Assembly (NCBI RefSeq): GCF_015679985.1
Contig: NZ_CP049239.1
Location: forward strand, 1,054,001 to 1,118,000
Length of the DNA: 64,000 nt
Reading direction: 5' to 3'
From: Campylobacter concisus
Lineage (GTDB): Bacteria; Campylobacterota; Campylobacteria; Campylobacterales; Campylobacteraceae
Part shown: positions 54,775 to 64,000 of the stretch, piece after piece
How the letters are laid out: each line of letters starts with the position of its first letter
Position numbering within the stretch: position 1 is the first letter of the stretch
The notes under the pieces: model-generated
The model's input: the letters and a program-made list of their open reading frames with translations, nothing else
What the model was told of the DNA's origin: nothing
The model's database searches: none
Made by a program: the position numbers and the translations under genes

Positions 54775-55933
54775 GAAAATTTTACTAGCCGTTTGCGGTA
54801 GTATCGCCTTTTACAAGGCATTTGAAATTTTATCGCTGCTTAAAAAGCAAGGCGCTGATGTTTATGTGGCTTTAAGTGACGGAGCGCTTGAATTTTGCAG
54901 TGTAAGCGGCTTTGAGGCGCTAAGTGAGCATAAAATTTTAAGCTCACAAACACAAAACTGGCAAGATGGCGTAAATCACATAGCCTACTCTAAAATGGAT
55001 CTAGTTCTCATCGCTCCAGCCTCTGTAAATACGATAAACAAACTAACAGCTGGCATCTGTGACAATGTCTTCATGCAAACACTAATCGCCGCCTCACACG
55101 TACCTTTAGTCGTTGCCCCTGCTGCAAATAACAATATGATAGAGCACTTCGCGACGCAAAACTCACTTGAAATTTTAAAGAAAAACGGTGCTTTAGTAGT
55201 AGAGCCGGTTTTAAAAACTCTAGCTTGTGGCGACGTTGGCAAGGGCGGTCTTGCCAGTCCTGAGATGATAGTAGAAGCTGCCATTAAAAGGCTTAGTAAG
55301 CCACTTTTTGCAGGCAAAAAAGTAGTGATCACTGGTGGTGCGACGACAGAAAAGATAGATGATGTTAGAGCCATTACAAATTTCTCAAGTGGCAAGATGG
55401 CGATGGCGCTTGCAAGGGCTTTTTACTATGCTGGTGCAGAGGTAAAACTACTTGCTAGCTTTGAAGTGGAAAACGAGCCCTTTGAGATTTTAAAATTTGG
55501 CTCAAGTAGCGAGCTTTTAGAGCTTTGCAAGAGCGAGTGTGAGAGCGCGAATTTACTTGTGATGTGTGCTGCAGTAAGCGATTTTGTTCCGACAAAAATT
55601 GATGGCAAGATAAAAAAAGAGGACGTTGGCGAAATTTTAAGCTTAAGTCTAAAGAGAAATGTCGATATTTTGCAAAGCTTAAAAGAGTTTAAATGCAAAA
55701 AGATCGGCTTTAAGCTTGAAATCTCAAGTGAGAGCGCACACAAAAACGCTAGAGCAATGCTAGAGCAAAAGGGGCTTGACGCAGTTTGCCTAAATATCTT
55801 GGGTGAGAAAAACAGCTTTGCAAGCGAGCAAAATGAGGTAAATTTCATCACGAAAAATAATAAAACTTTGCTGCCGCTTGCCTCAAAAGACGAGATTGCA
55901 GGGCGCATAGTGGAGCTAGCAGCAAATTTATGA
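54761..55933 (+). CDS. coaBC: Bifunctional CoaBC (phosphopantothenoylcysteine decarboxylase/synthase)
   Basis: A 390-residue fusion. The flavin-binding CoaC half (about 1-180) has LLAVCGSIAFYKAFE, the active-site region VVAPAANNNM and LACGDVGKGGLASPEMI; the CoaB half starts near 188 with VVITGGATTEKIDDVRAITN and FSSGKMA. It makes 4'-phosphopantetheine in coenzyme A synthesis. ATG 54761 is taken for standard N-terminus LKNKKILLAVCGS. It overlaps glmU by 14 nt and the next gene by 4 nt. Confidence 0.95.
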   Translation: MLKNKKILLAVCGSIAFYKAFEILSLLKKQGADVYVALSDGALEFCSVSGFEALSEHKILSSQTQNWQDGVNHIAYSKMDLVLIAPASVNTINKLTAGICDNVFMQTLIAASHVPLVVAPAANNNMIEHFATQNSLEILKKNGALVVEPVLKTLACGDVGKGGLASPEMIVEAAIKRLSKPLFAGKKVVITGGATTEKIDDVRAITNFSSGKMAMALARAFYYAGAEVKLLASFEVENEPFEILKFGSSSELLELCKSECESANLLVMCAAVSDFVPTKIDGKIKKEDVGEILSLSLKRNVDILQSLKEFKCKKIGFKLEISSESAHKNARAMLEQKGLDAVCLNILGEKNSFASEQNEVNFITKNNKTLLPLASKDEIAGRIVELAANL

Positions 55934-56616
55934 TAGAGAAAATTTCTCGCATTCAAAAAATAGCAAAAAATGTAAATACGCCACTAGTAGCGATAAATTC
56001 GTCACTTCCACTTAGTATCTTGGTAAGCCAAAAGATCGGCTTTAACAGATACATTTTAAATTTTGCAAATAGAAATTTAAACACAAAAAGCGCAAAAGAG
56101 CTAAACGTAGGCTCGAAATACTGGGGCGAGGTGCAAAGTCAGGGCGAAAATATCGTCATAAAAAATTTATACGAAAAGCCAAGAATTTTAGACGAAGATG
56201 TCTTGGCTGATGGGCTAAATCTTATCGAAAATTTGATAGAAAATGAGAATTTATCGTGGTTTTATGACCATTTATTTAAAAGTCTAAGTGAGGCTAAGAC
56301 AAAAGACGAGATGAAAGTGCTAGCAAAAATGCTCTTTGCTCTGCAAGAAAATGTCGTGCATATACCATTTATTTATAATGGCATAAACGGCGTTTTTCAG
56401 CTAAAAAAAGATGAGAATGATATGAAAATTTTTTTAATATTTTCAAATTTTGCTCCACTTATTTTTAAATTCAAAAATGAAGTTTTATACGAGATCGCTA
56501 CTCCATTTAATAATGTAGCTAGCTTGCTAAAAAGTGAATTTAGCGCCAACATAACAGTGCAAAATGTGAGTGCTCTTTGGAGCAAAAAAGAACAAATTAT
56601 TGATATAAAAGGTTAA
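55930..56616 (+). CDS. Hypothetical cytoplasmic protein of the glmU-uppS operon
   Basis: A 228-residue protein without signal peptide, membrane helix or a motif I recognise. The middle (LNVGSKYWGEVQSQGENIVIKNL) may form a small beta domain and the C-terminal part (about 145-225) alternates strands and helices. In other Campylobacter genomes a gene of this size occupies the same place between coaBC and uppS. It overlaps coaBC by 4 nt (ATGA) and ends 3 nt before uppS, so it is firmly part of the operon. Confidence 0.75.
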   Translation: MIEKISRIQKIAKNVNTPLVAINSSLPLSILVSQKIGFNRYILNFANRNLNTKSAKELNVGSKYWGEVQSQGENIVIKNLYEKPRILDEDVLADGLNLIENLIENENLSWFYDHLFKSLSEAKTKDEMKVLAKMLFALQENVVHIPFIYNGINGVFQLKKDENDMKIFLIFSNFAPLIFKFKNEVLYEIATPFNNVASLLKSEFSANITVQNVSALWSKKEQIIDIKG

Positions 56617-56619
56617 AGA

Positions 56620-57291
56620 TTGAATGAATTAAACCACCTTGCTATTATCATGGATGGAAATGGACGCTGGGCTAAAAAACGTGGATTTTTACGGACAAAT
56701 GGGCACGAAGCCGGAGCAAATGTAGTAAGCGATATGTGCGAATTTTGTATCGATAATGGAGTGAAAATTTTAAGCCTTTACGCGTTTAGTACTGAAAACT
56801 GGAAAAGGCCGCAAAAAGAGGTTGAGTTTTTGATGAATTTGCTTAAGAAATTTCTCATTTTAAAGCGTGCTGACTTTATAAAAAATGGGATCAAATTTAA
56901 CACGATTGGTGACATTTCGCCATTTAGCGATGAGCTAAAAAACGAGATAGAAATCACCAAAAACGCTACAAGAGAGAATAAAAATTTATTATTAAATTTA
57001 GCTATAAACTACGGCTCAAAAGACGAGATCATTAGAGCTGTGAGAAAGCTAAATTTAGAAGGCTGCGAGATAAACGAAGCAAGCCTAAATATAGCACTTG
57101 ATGAGAGTGAGCCGGTGGATCTTCTCATTAGGACTGGTGGCGAGAGCAGGCTTTCAAATTTTATGCTTTGGCAAGCAAGCTACGCGGAGCTATTTTTTAC
57201 GCCAACACTTTGGCCTGACTTTAGCAAGGATGAGCTTACAAGCATCGTTGCTAAATTTAAAGATATAGAGCGAAGATTTGGCGGAGTTTAG
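56620..57291 (+). CDS. uppS: Undecaprenyl diphosphate synthase
   Basis: A 223-residue cis-prenyltransferase. The TTG start at 56620 lies 7 nt after AAAAGG and gives NHLAIIMDGNGRWAKKRG with the catalytic Asp-12. LLIRTGGESRLSNFMLWQASYAELFF near 170-195 holds the Arg and Glu residues that bind Mg2+ and isopentenyl diphosphate. It makes the C55 lipid carrier for peptidoglycan and glycan assembly. Its substrate comes from the MEP pathway that includes IspG in this window. The end overlaps an alternative prepilin-peptidase start. Confidence 0.95.
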   Translation: MNELNHLAIIMDGNGRWAKKRGFLRTNGHEAGANVVSDMCEFCIDNGVKILSLYAFSTENWKRPQKEVEFLMNLLKKFLILKRADFIKNGIKFNTIGDISPFSDELKNEIEITKNATRENKNLLLNLAINYGSKDEIIRAVRKLNLEGCEINEASLNIALDESEPVDLLIRTGGESRLSNFMLWQASYAELFFTPTLWPDFSKDELTSIVAKFKDIERRFGGV

Positions 57292-57298
57292 CGAGATA

Positions 57299-58087
57299 AT
57301 GGATAATTTAGTCATCTTTTTTACCGTTTTTGCTTTTGTTTTGGGTATTTGCGTGGGCTCATTTTCAAATGTACTGATATATCGCTTGCCACGAAATGAG
57401 AGCATAAATTTTCCAGCTTCTCATTGTCCAAACTGCGATCATAAACTAAATTTCTATCACAATGTTCCAATTTTTTCGTGGATATTTTTAGGCGGCAAAT
57501 GTGCCTTTTGCAAGCAAAAAATAAGCCTCATCTATCCAGCAACCGAGTTAGTTTCTGGGGTACTTTTTTTGATCTGTTTTTTTAAAGAATGTAGCGAAAT
57601 TTTAAGCATAGAAGCTCTGCTTTACGCGCTATTTTTAGGGCTTTGTCTTGTTATGTTGTTAGCTCTTAGCGTCATAGATATAAGATATAAAGCCGTGCCA
57701 GATCCACTTCTTTTTGCAGCGCTATTTTTCGCATTTATCTACGCTCTGATGCTTTTTATAGTTAAAGGAAATTTTGCCCAGATTTTAAATTTATTCCTTT
57801 TTGCACTTATCTTTTGGGTGCTTAGATTTGTTGTAAGCTTTGCCATAAAAAAAGAAGCGATGGGTAGCGCAGATATCTTTATAGCAGCGATCATCGGAGC
57901 TATCTTGCCAGTCAAACTGGCTCTAGTGGCGATCTATCTTGCAGCACTTTTTACACTTCCAGTCTATGCAATCGTTCAAAAAAAAAGCTACGAGCTGGCT
58001 TTTGTGCCATTTTTAAGTCTTGGCTTACTTATTACATACGCTTTTAAAGAGCAAATTTTAGAAATTTTAAGGTTTATTTATGAGTAG
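57299..58087 (+). CDS. Prepilin peptidase (type IV leader peptidase)
   Basis: A 262-residue membrane protein. The N-terminal methyltransferase-type domain has two CxxC pairs (CPNC and CAFC), and the aspartate protease residues are Asp in SVIDIRYKAVPD and in AMGSADIFIAA (in place of the usual GxGD). It removes the leader of type IV pilin-like proteins and methylates the new N-terminus. The pseudopilin at 37.7 kb is a likely client. ATG 57299 is preferred to TTG 57278. It overlaps the next gene by 8 nt. Confidence 0.92.
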   Translation: MDNLVIFFTVFAFVLGICVGSFSNVLIYRLPRNESINFPASHCPNCDHKLNFYHNVPIFSWIFLGGKCAFCKQKISLIYPATELVSGVLFLICFFKECSEILSIEALLYALFLGLCLVMLLALSVIDIRYKAVPDPLLFAALFFAFIYALMLFIVKGNFAQILNLFLFALIFWVLRFVVSFAIKKEAMGSADIFIAAIIGAILPVKLALVAIYLAALFTLPVYAIVQKKSYELAFVPFLSLGLLITYAFKEQILEILRFIYE

Positions 58088-59108
58088 AGTGAATAGATAT
58101 CTTTTATTTAATTTCCTAGGGACTTTTGCGTCACTATTTAGTACGCTTTTTTTGATCATGTCGATCGTATTTTTTATCCAGATCGCGCGCATCACTTCTT
58201 ACATTGAGATCAGCTTTGGTGAGCTTTTTAAACTCTACTCATTTATGCTTCCACGCGTGCTACTTTTTGTCGTGCCTATCGCATTTTTTGTATCACTTGC
58301 GATGACTCTTTTTAGATTATCAAAAGAGAATGAAAGCATCGTTATTTTTACGCTTGGTGGCTCACCAAATAAAATTGCTAAATTTTTCTTAATATTTTCA
58401 GCATTTTTAAGCACCGCTCTACTTGTAATCGCTATAGTAATGATACCAATAGCCGCACAGCTAAATGCAAATTTTATTGATTATAAAAAGACTGTTGCAA
58501 AGCTAAATTTAAAGCCAACTCAGTTTGGACAAAAATTCTCTGACTGGATGGTCTATGTGGGTAGTGAAATGCAAGATAACAACGGCACTACTTATAAAGA
58601 TATCGTGATGTTTAATCCTTACATTAAAGACTCCCAACGCTTAATCACTGCAAAAAATGCAAAGATCACTAATACAAATCAAAGCATCGAACTCTCTTTA
58701 TTAGATGGAAAAATGTATGACATAAAAGATGAAATTTATCACCAAAGTAACTTCAAATCTATGAAGATAAGGACTGCCCAAAGTGAAGAGATAAGCAATA
58801 TAGGCAGTATAAAAGAGTACTGGACGGAGGCAAATAGTAGCGAAAAAAGAAGAAAAGATCTTAGTACGTATGTACTTGTTGCACTATTTCCACTTGCCAG
58901 TACACTTTTTGCTATAAGCTTTGGCATCGTTACTTATAGATATGAAAAGGGCATGGTTTATGTTGGGACATTTGGCGTTTTATTTGGGTATTTTACGCTC
59001 ATAATGCTATTTTCATCAAAGCCAGCTTTTGCGATTCCACTCATATTTTTCGTCTTTTTATTGGCAGGAATTTTACTTTTTAAAGCCAAGATCATGCGAA
59101 GATACTAA
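58080..59108 (+). CDS. LptF/LptG family LPS export permease
   Basis: A 342-residue protein with three N-terminal helices (about 8-30, 52-75, 96-122), a periplasmic beta domain and three C-terminal helices, the YjgP/YjgQ layout. SRVNRYLLFNFLGTF and FRLSKENESIVIFTLGGSP are typical. As part of LptB2FG it extracts LPS or lipooligosaccharide from the inner membrane for transport to the surface. Whether it is F or G cannot be fixed, since the partner is not in the window. It shares one base with truA. Confidence 0.9.
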   Translation: MSRVNRYLLFNFLGTFASLFSTLFLIMSIVFFIQIARITSYIEISFGELFKLYSFMLPRVLLFVVPIAFFVSLAMTLFRLSKENESIVIFTLGGSPNKIAKFFLIFSAFLSTALLVIAIVMIPIAAQLNANFIDYKKTVAKLNLKPTQFGQKFSDWMVYVGSEMQDNNGTTYKDIVMFNPYIKDSQRLITAKNAKITNTNQSIELSLLDGKMYDIKDEIYHQSNFKSMKIRTAQSEEISNIGSIKEYWTEANSSEKRRKDLSTYVLVALFPLASTLFAISFGIVTYRYEKGMVYVGTFGVLFGYFTLIMLFSSKPAFAIPLIFFVFLLAGILLFKAKIMRRY

Positions 59109-59839
59109 TGAAAATCCAACTAATTTATAGCTACGATGGCTCCAAATTTCAAGGCTCGCAAACTCAACCGCATGAAAATGGCGTAGAAGATGAGCTTTCG
59201 CGTGCCCTAGCTCACGTCGGAATATTTGAAAAAATAGTCTCTAGCTCACGTACAGACAAAAACGTCCATGCGATCAATCAAAGCTCAAGCGTAATTTGTG
59301 GCGATCATTTTAAAAATTTAGAGCATCTAAAAGAGCTAATCAACCGCCATGCTCATCCAAATATTCATATAAAACGTATAAATTTAGTTGATGAAAATTT
59401 TCAAGCAAGATTTGACGCCGTAGCAAGGTCTTATAGATACATTATAGATCATGGAGAATTTGATGTTTTTAGCTCAAACTATAAAGTCTTTTTGCCAAAA
59501 TTTGATATCAAAAAAGCAAATGAAATTTTATCTAATTTTGTTGGTGAGCATGATTTTAGCTCCTATATGAAAACAGGAAGTGATACAAAAAGTCCAGTGC
59601 GAGAAATTTTTAAGGCATTTTGCTATGAATACAAGAACCAAACTATCATCGTTTTTAAAGCGAACGGTTTTTTGCGCGCACAAGTACGGCTTATGGTTGC
59701 AAATCTACTTAAAGCCTTGAGTATAAAAAATGGTGGTGAGCTCATCAATGCTTCACTTAACGGATGCTCTGTCCTAACTCGTATCCCGGCTCCAGCTGAA
59801 GGACTTTATCTAAATAGAGTTTTCTATAAATTTAACTAG
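59108..59839 (+). CDS. truA: tRNA pseudouridine(38-40) synthase TruA
   Basis: A 243-residue enzyme. The catalytic Asp-50 is in SSRTDKNVHAINQ, and YSYDGSKFQGSQTQ at the start, VARSYRYII near 103-111 and GFLRAQVRLMV near 196-206 are standard. It converts uridines 38-40 in the anticodon arm to pseudouridine. The motif RTDKNVHA replaces the commoner RTDAGVHA. It closes the operon that starts with glmU. Confidence 0.95.
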   Translation: MKIQLIYSYDGSKFQGSQTQPHENGVEDELSRALAHVGIFEKIVSSSRTDKNVHAINQSSSVICGDHFKNLEHLKELINRHAHPNIHIKRINLVDENFQARFDAVARSYRYIIDHGEFDVFSSNYKVFLPKFDIKKANEILSNFVGEHDFSSYMKTGSDTKSPVREIFKAFCYEYKNQTIIVFKANGFLRAQVRLMVANLLKALSIKNGGELINASLNGCSVLTRIPAPAEGLYLNRVFYKFN

Positions 59840-59884
59840 GTATTTAAAATATTCAATAGTAAGCTTATTTAAAATATTAAATAA

Positions 59885-60094
59885 AGAATCCTAACCCTCC
59901 TTCAAATTTTTAACGCAGTAAATGATAAAGAAAAACTTTTCAAGATCCACTCTGACTCACCTAAAGCCTGCCCACTTGGTAGCAAGATCGAGGGACTCTT
60001 AACTGGTCACTTCCTAAAAGCACAAGAAGCTTTAGAGGATAGTTTAAGAAACATTACTTTACAAGATCTATTGGATGAACTTATTAATCTATAA
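59885..60094 (+). pseudogene. Gene remnant, C-terminal ~69 codons
   Basis: An open frame from a TAA at 59882 to TAA 60092-60094 has no start codon, yet reads like a real protein end: AVNDKEKLFKIHSDSPKACP, LGSKIEGLLTGHFLKAQEAL, NITLQDLLDELINL. It is best explained as the 3' end of a gene whose 5' part was lost. I do not recognise the parent. A/T-rich non-coding sequence surrounds it. Confidence 0.5.
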
Positions 60095-60240
60095 AAATTT
60101 AAAAAGTTGACAAACTAAGTTATAGAATTTAAAAAGTAGGCAAATATATAAAAACCAATCTATTTTTTATTAGGAACGCTATGCGCTCCTAACTATTTTT
60201 ATATACTTTATGTAAGAATTTTTATAAATTTCTAGATTTA
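60095..60240. other. Spacer before the ComEA-like gene
   Basis: A/T-rich sequence with no frame; it contains the hairpin at 60170-60192. Confidence 0.5.
60170..60192 (-). terminator. Probable terminator of the ComEA-like gene
   Basis: TTAGGAGCGC / GCGTTCCTAA (minus strand) forms a 10-bp stem with one G-U pair and a 3-nt loop, about 50 nt beyond the ComEA stop. On the plus strand the same site has one mismatch but is followed by TTTTT, so it could also stop truA-side transcription. Confidence 0.55.
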
Positions 60241-60684
60241 TTACTCTTTGCTCTTCTCTTTTTTAGCTTTACTCTTTTTCTCTGCTTTATCTTTTAGCTT
60301 TTCTTTCTTATCTTTGACTTCTTTTGCACTATCTTTAGCACTATCTTTTTTCTCTTTTACTTCATCACTCTTTTTACTTGCTTTTTCTTTTATCTCATCT
60401 TTTTTAGATTTTATTTTAGATTTTGTGTCATCTATCTTTGTAGTGCCTGATACTGATATATCTGATTTTAAATTTTCAAATGTCTTATCGCCTATACCAT
60501 TTACATTTTTTATATCTTCTATTGAGTTAAATTTATTCGCTTTTCTATACTCTATTATTGCATCTGCCTTTGAAGAACCTATACCATCTAAACTCATTAA
60601 CTCTTCTTTTGTGGCGGTGTTTAAATTTATGGCTGCTAGTAATGTAGAAGCTGCTGCTAATAGTGAGAATATAATCTTTTTCAT
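60241..60684 (-). CDS. ComEA-like helix-hairpin-helix protein with lysine-rich tail
   Basis: A 147-residue protein. ATG 60684 begins a signal peptide (MKKIIFSLLAAASTLLAA). Residues ~19-73 hold two helix-hairpin-helix units, INLNTATKEELMSLDGIG and VNGIGDKTFENL, of the ComEA type that bind double-stranded DNA in the periplasm during transformation. Residues ~84-147 are a low-complexity tail of Lys, Glu, Asp, Ser and Ala (KSKIKSKKDEIKEKASKK and similar), unlike usual ComEA and resembling histone H1 tails. It has about 20 more lysines than needed for a linker. It may act in DNA capture or compaction. Confidence 0.85.
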   Translation of the reverse strand: MKKIIFSLLAAASTLLAAINLNTATKEELMSLDGIGSSKADAIIEYRKANKFNSIEDIKNVNGIGDKTFENLKSDISVSGTTKIDDTKSKIKSKKDEIKEKASKKSDEVKEKKDSAKDSAKEVKDKKEKLKDKAEKKSKAKKEKSKE

Positions 60685-60726
60685 TTTTTGTCCTTTTTGG
60701 GTAAATTTGGGTTTGGAGTCTATCAT

Positions 60727-60904
60727 ATTTGGTGTTTTTAGTCAACACTTGTATAAAAGCATAAACTAAAAGATATTTATAAACATAGAGATAAAAAGTC
60801 TAATTATTTAAAAATATAAATAAATTTTAGATTTGATATTTTGTTATAAATTAAAAAAATATTAAAAGAAGATTGTTTAGATAAAGAAGATTAAAAATTA
60901 ACAA
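60727..60904. other. Spacer between the ComEA-like gene and 5S rRNA
   Basis: About 180 A/T-rich bases with the ComEA promoter side and the rRNA 3' side; no gene or clear terminator seen. Confidence 0.4.
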
Positions 60905-61024
60905 AGCCCGCAACGACCTACTTTTCCAACATCCCAGTAAGGGAGAGTATCATCAGCCAGGACGAGCTTAGCTTCTTGGTTCGAGATGGAGCAAGGCGTT
61001 TCCTCGTCTGTATAGTCACGGGCA
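60905..61024 (-). rRNA. rrf: 5S ribosomal RNA
   Basis: About 120 nt on the minus strand. The 5' end GCCCGTG pairs with GCGGGC at the 3' end, and the loop segments CTCCATCTCGAACCAAGAAG and TCCCTTACTGGGATGT are those of bacterial 5S rRNA. It lies ~130 nt downstream of 23S in the usual order. Confidence 0.93.
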
Positions 61025-61154
61025 GTGTTAAATAAAAAATATATCAGATAAATCTCTTATTTAACACTACTTGATAAAGTTAAAAGTCATAAACAAAGTC
61101 TTATAAAAACATATCTTATTAAGTTTTTATCCTTAACAAGGAAGTGATGCTTAT
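61025..61154 (-). other. 23S-5S internal spacer
   Basis: About 130 A/T-rich bases that would be removed by processing. A partly self-complementary stretch GCTTATC...GATAAGC crosses the 23S 3' end at about 61149-61170 and may belong to the processing stem. No tRNA is present. Confidence 0.6.

Positions 61155-64000
<2,846 letters not shown>

Noticed and set aside
60248-60769. Hydrophobic plus-strand frame opposite the ComEA-like gene
   Set aside because: It is the mirror of the lysine-rich tail; Phe/Leu/Ser-rich low complexity arises from the AAG/AAA codons of the other strand.

Overview
The window looks like the chromosome of a Campylobacter (Epsilonproteobacteria, now Campylobacterota), most likely in or near the C. 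concisus group. This rests on the low G+C and A/T-rich spacers, the densely packed and overlapping genes, a CmeDEF-type efflux operon, a CjaA-type cysteine-binding lipoprotein, and the fliP/glmU divergent pair followed by coaBC, uppS, prepilin peptidase and truA. The species call is an inference; no database was searched.

Layout. 1-3.0 kb: the end of a metal P-type ATPase, then an alanine/glycine symporter, a small membrane protein and a ModD-like phosphoribosyltransferase. 3.4-8.9 kb (minus): a BCCT betaine-type transporter, two tandem DKNYY-repeat membrane proteins and a small membrane protein behind an Uup-type ABC-F ATPase. 11.0-13.5 kb (plus): a MATE exporter, a YgjP-like metallopeptidase and a Cys-rich Sel1-repeat protein. 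13.6-16.7 kb (minus): a TAXI-type TRAP transporter. 17.0-20.3 kb (plus): a pstSCAB-like phosphate ABC operon. 20.3-23.3 kb (minus): agmatine deiminase and N-carbamoylputrescine amidase with a metal exporter between them. 23.4-26.4 kb (plus): a cysteine-type amino-acid ABC transporter. 26.8-30.6 kb (minus): phosphomannomutase, then groEL and groES with a YdhR-like gene inserted between them under a CIRCE-controlled promoter. 30.7-35.1 kb: an AsmA-like protein, a frameshifted MFS pseudogene and a decayed stretch.

35.1-43.9 kb: uvrB (minus), a small operon ending in a pseudopilin and priA, then ispG-dnaB-comEC. 43.9-53.3 kb (minus): an almost gapless run motA-motB-fliP-cmeD-cmeE-cmeF-second TolC-EamA permease. 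53.5-59.8 kb (plus): glmU-coaBC-hypothetical-uppS-pilD-lptF/G-truA, covering envelope precursors, coenzyme A, prepilin processing, LPS transport and tRNA modification. 60.2-60.7 kb (minus): a ComEA-like DNA-binding protein with a lysine-rich tail. 60.9-64.0 kb (minus): 5S rRNA and most of 23S rRNA.

Several DNA-uptake and pilus-type parts (pseudopilin, prepilin peptidase, ComEC, ComEA-like) are scattered over 23 kb rather than clustered. I found no CRISPR array, insertion sequence, prophage or tRNA gene. The most unusual observations are the YdhR gene inside groESL, the CmeDEF unit with two TolC proteins downstream of motility genes, the histone-H1-like tail on the ComEA homologue, and several gene remnants. 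I saw no clearly new defence or mobile system.
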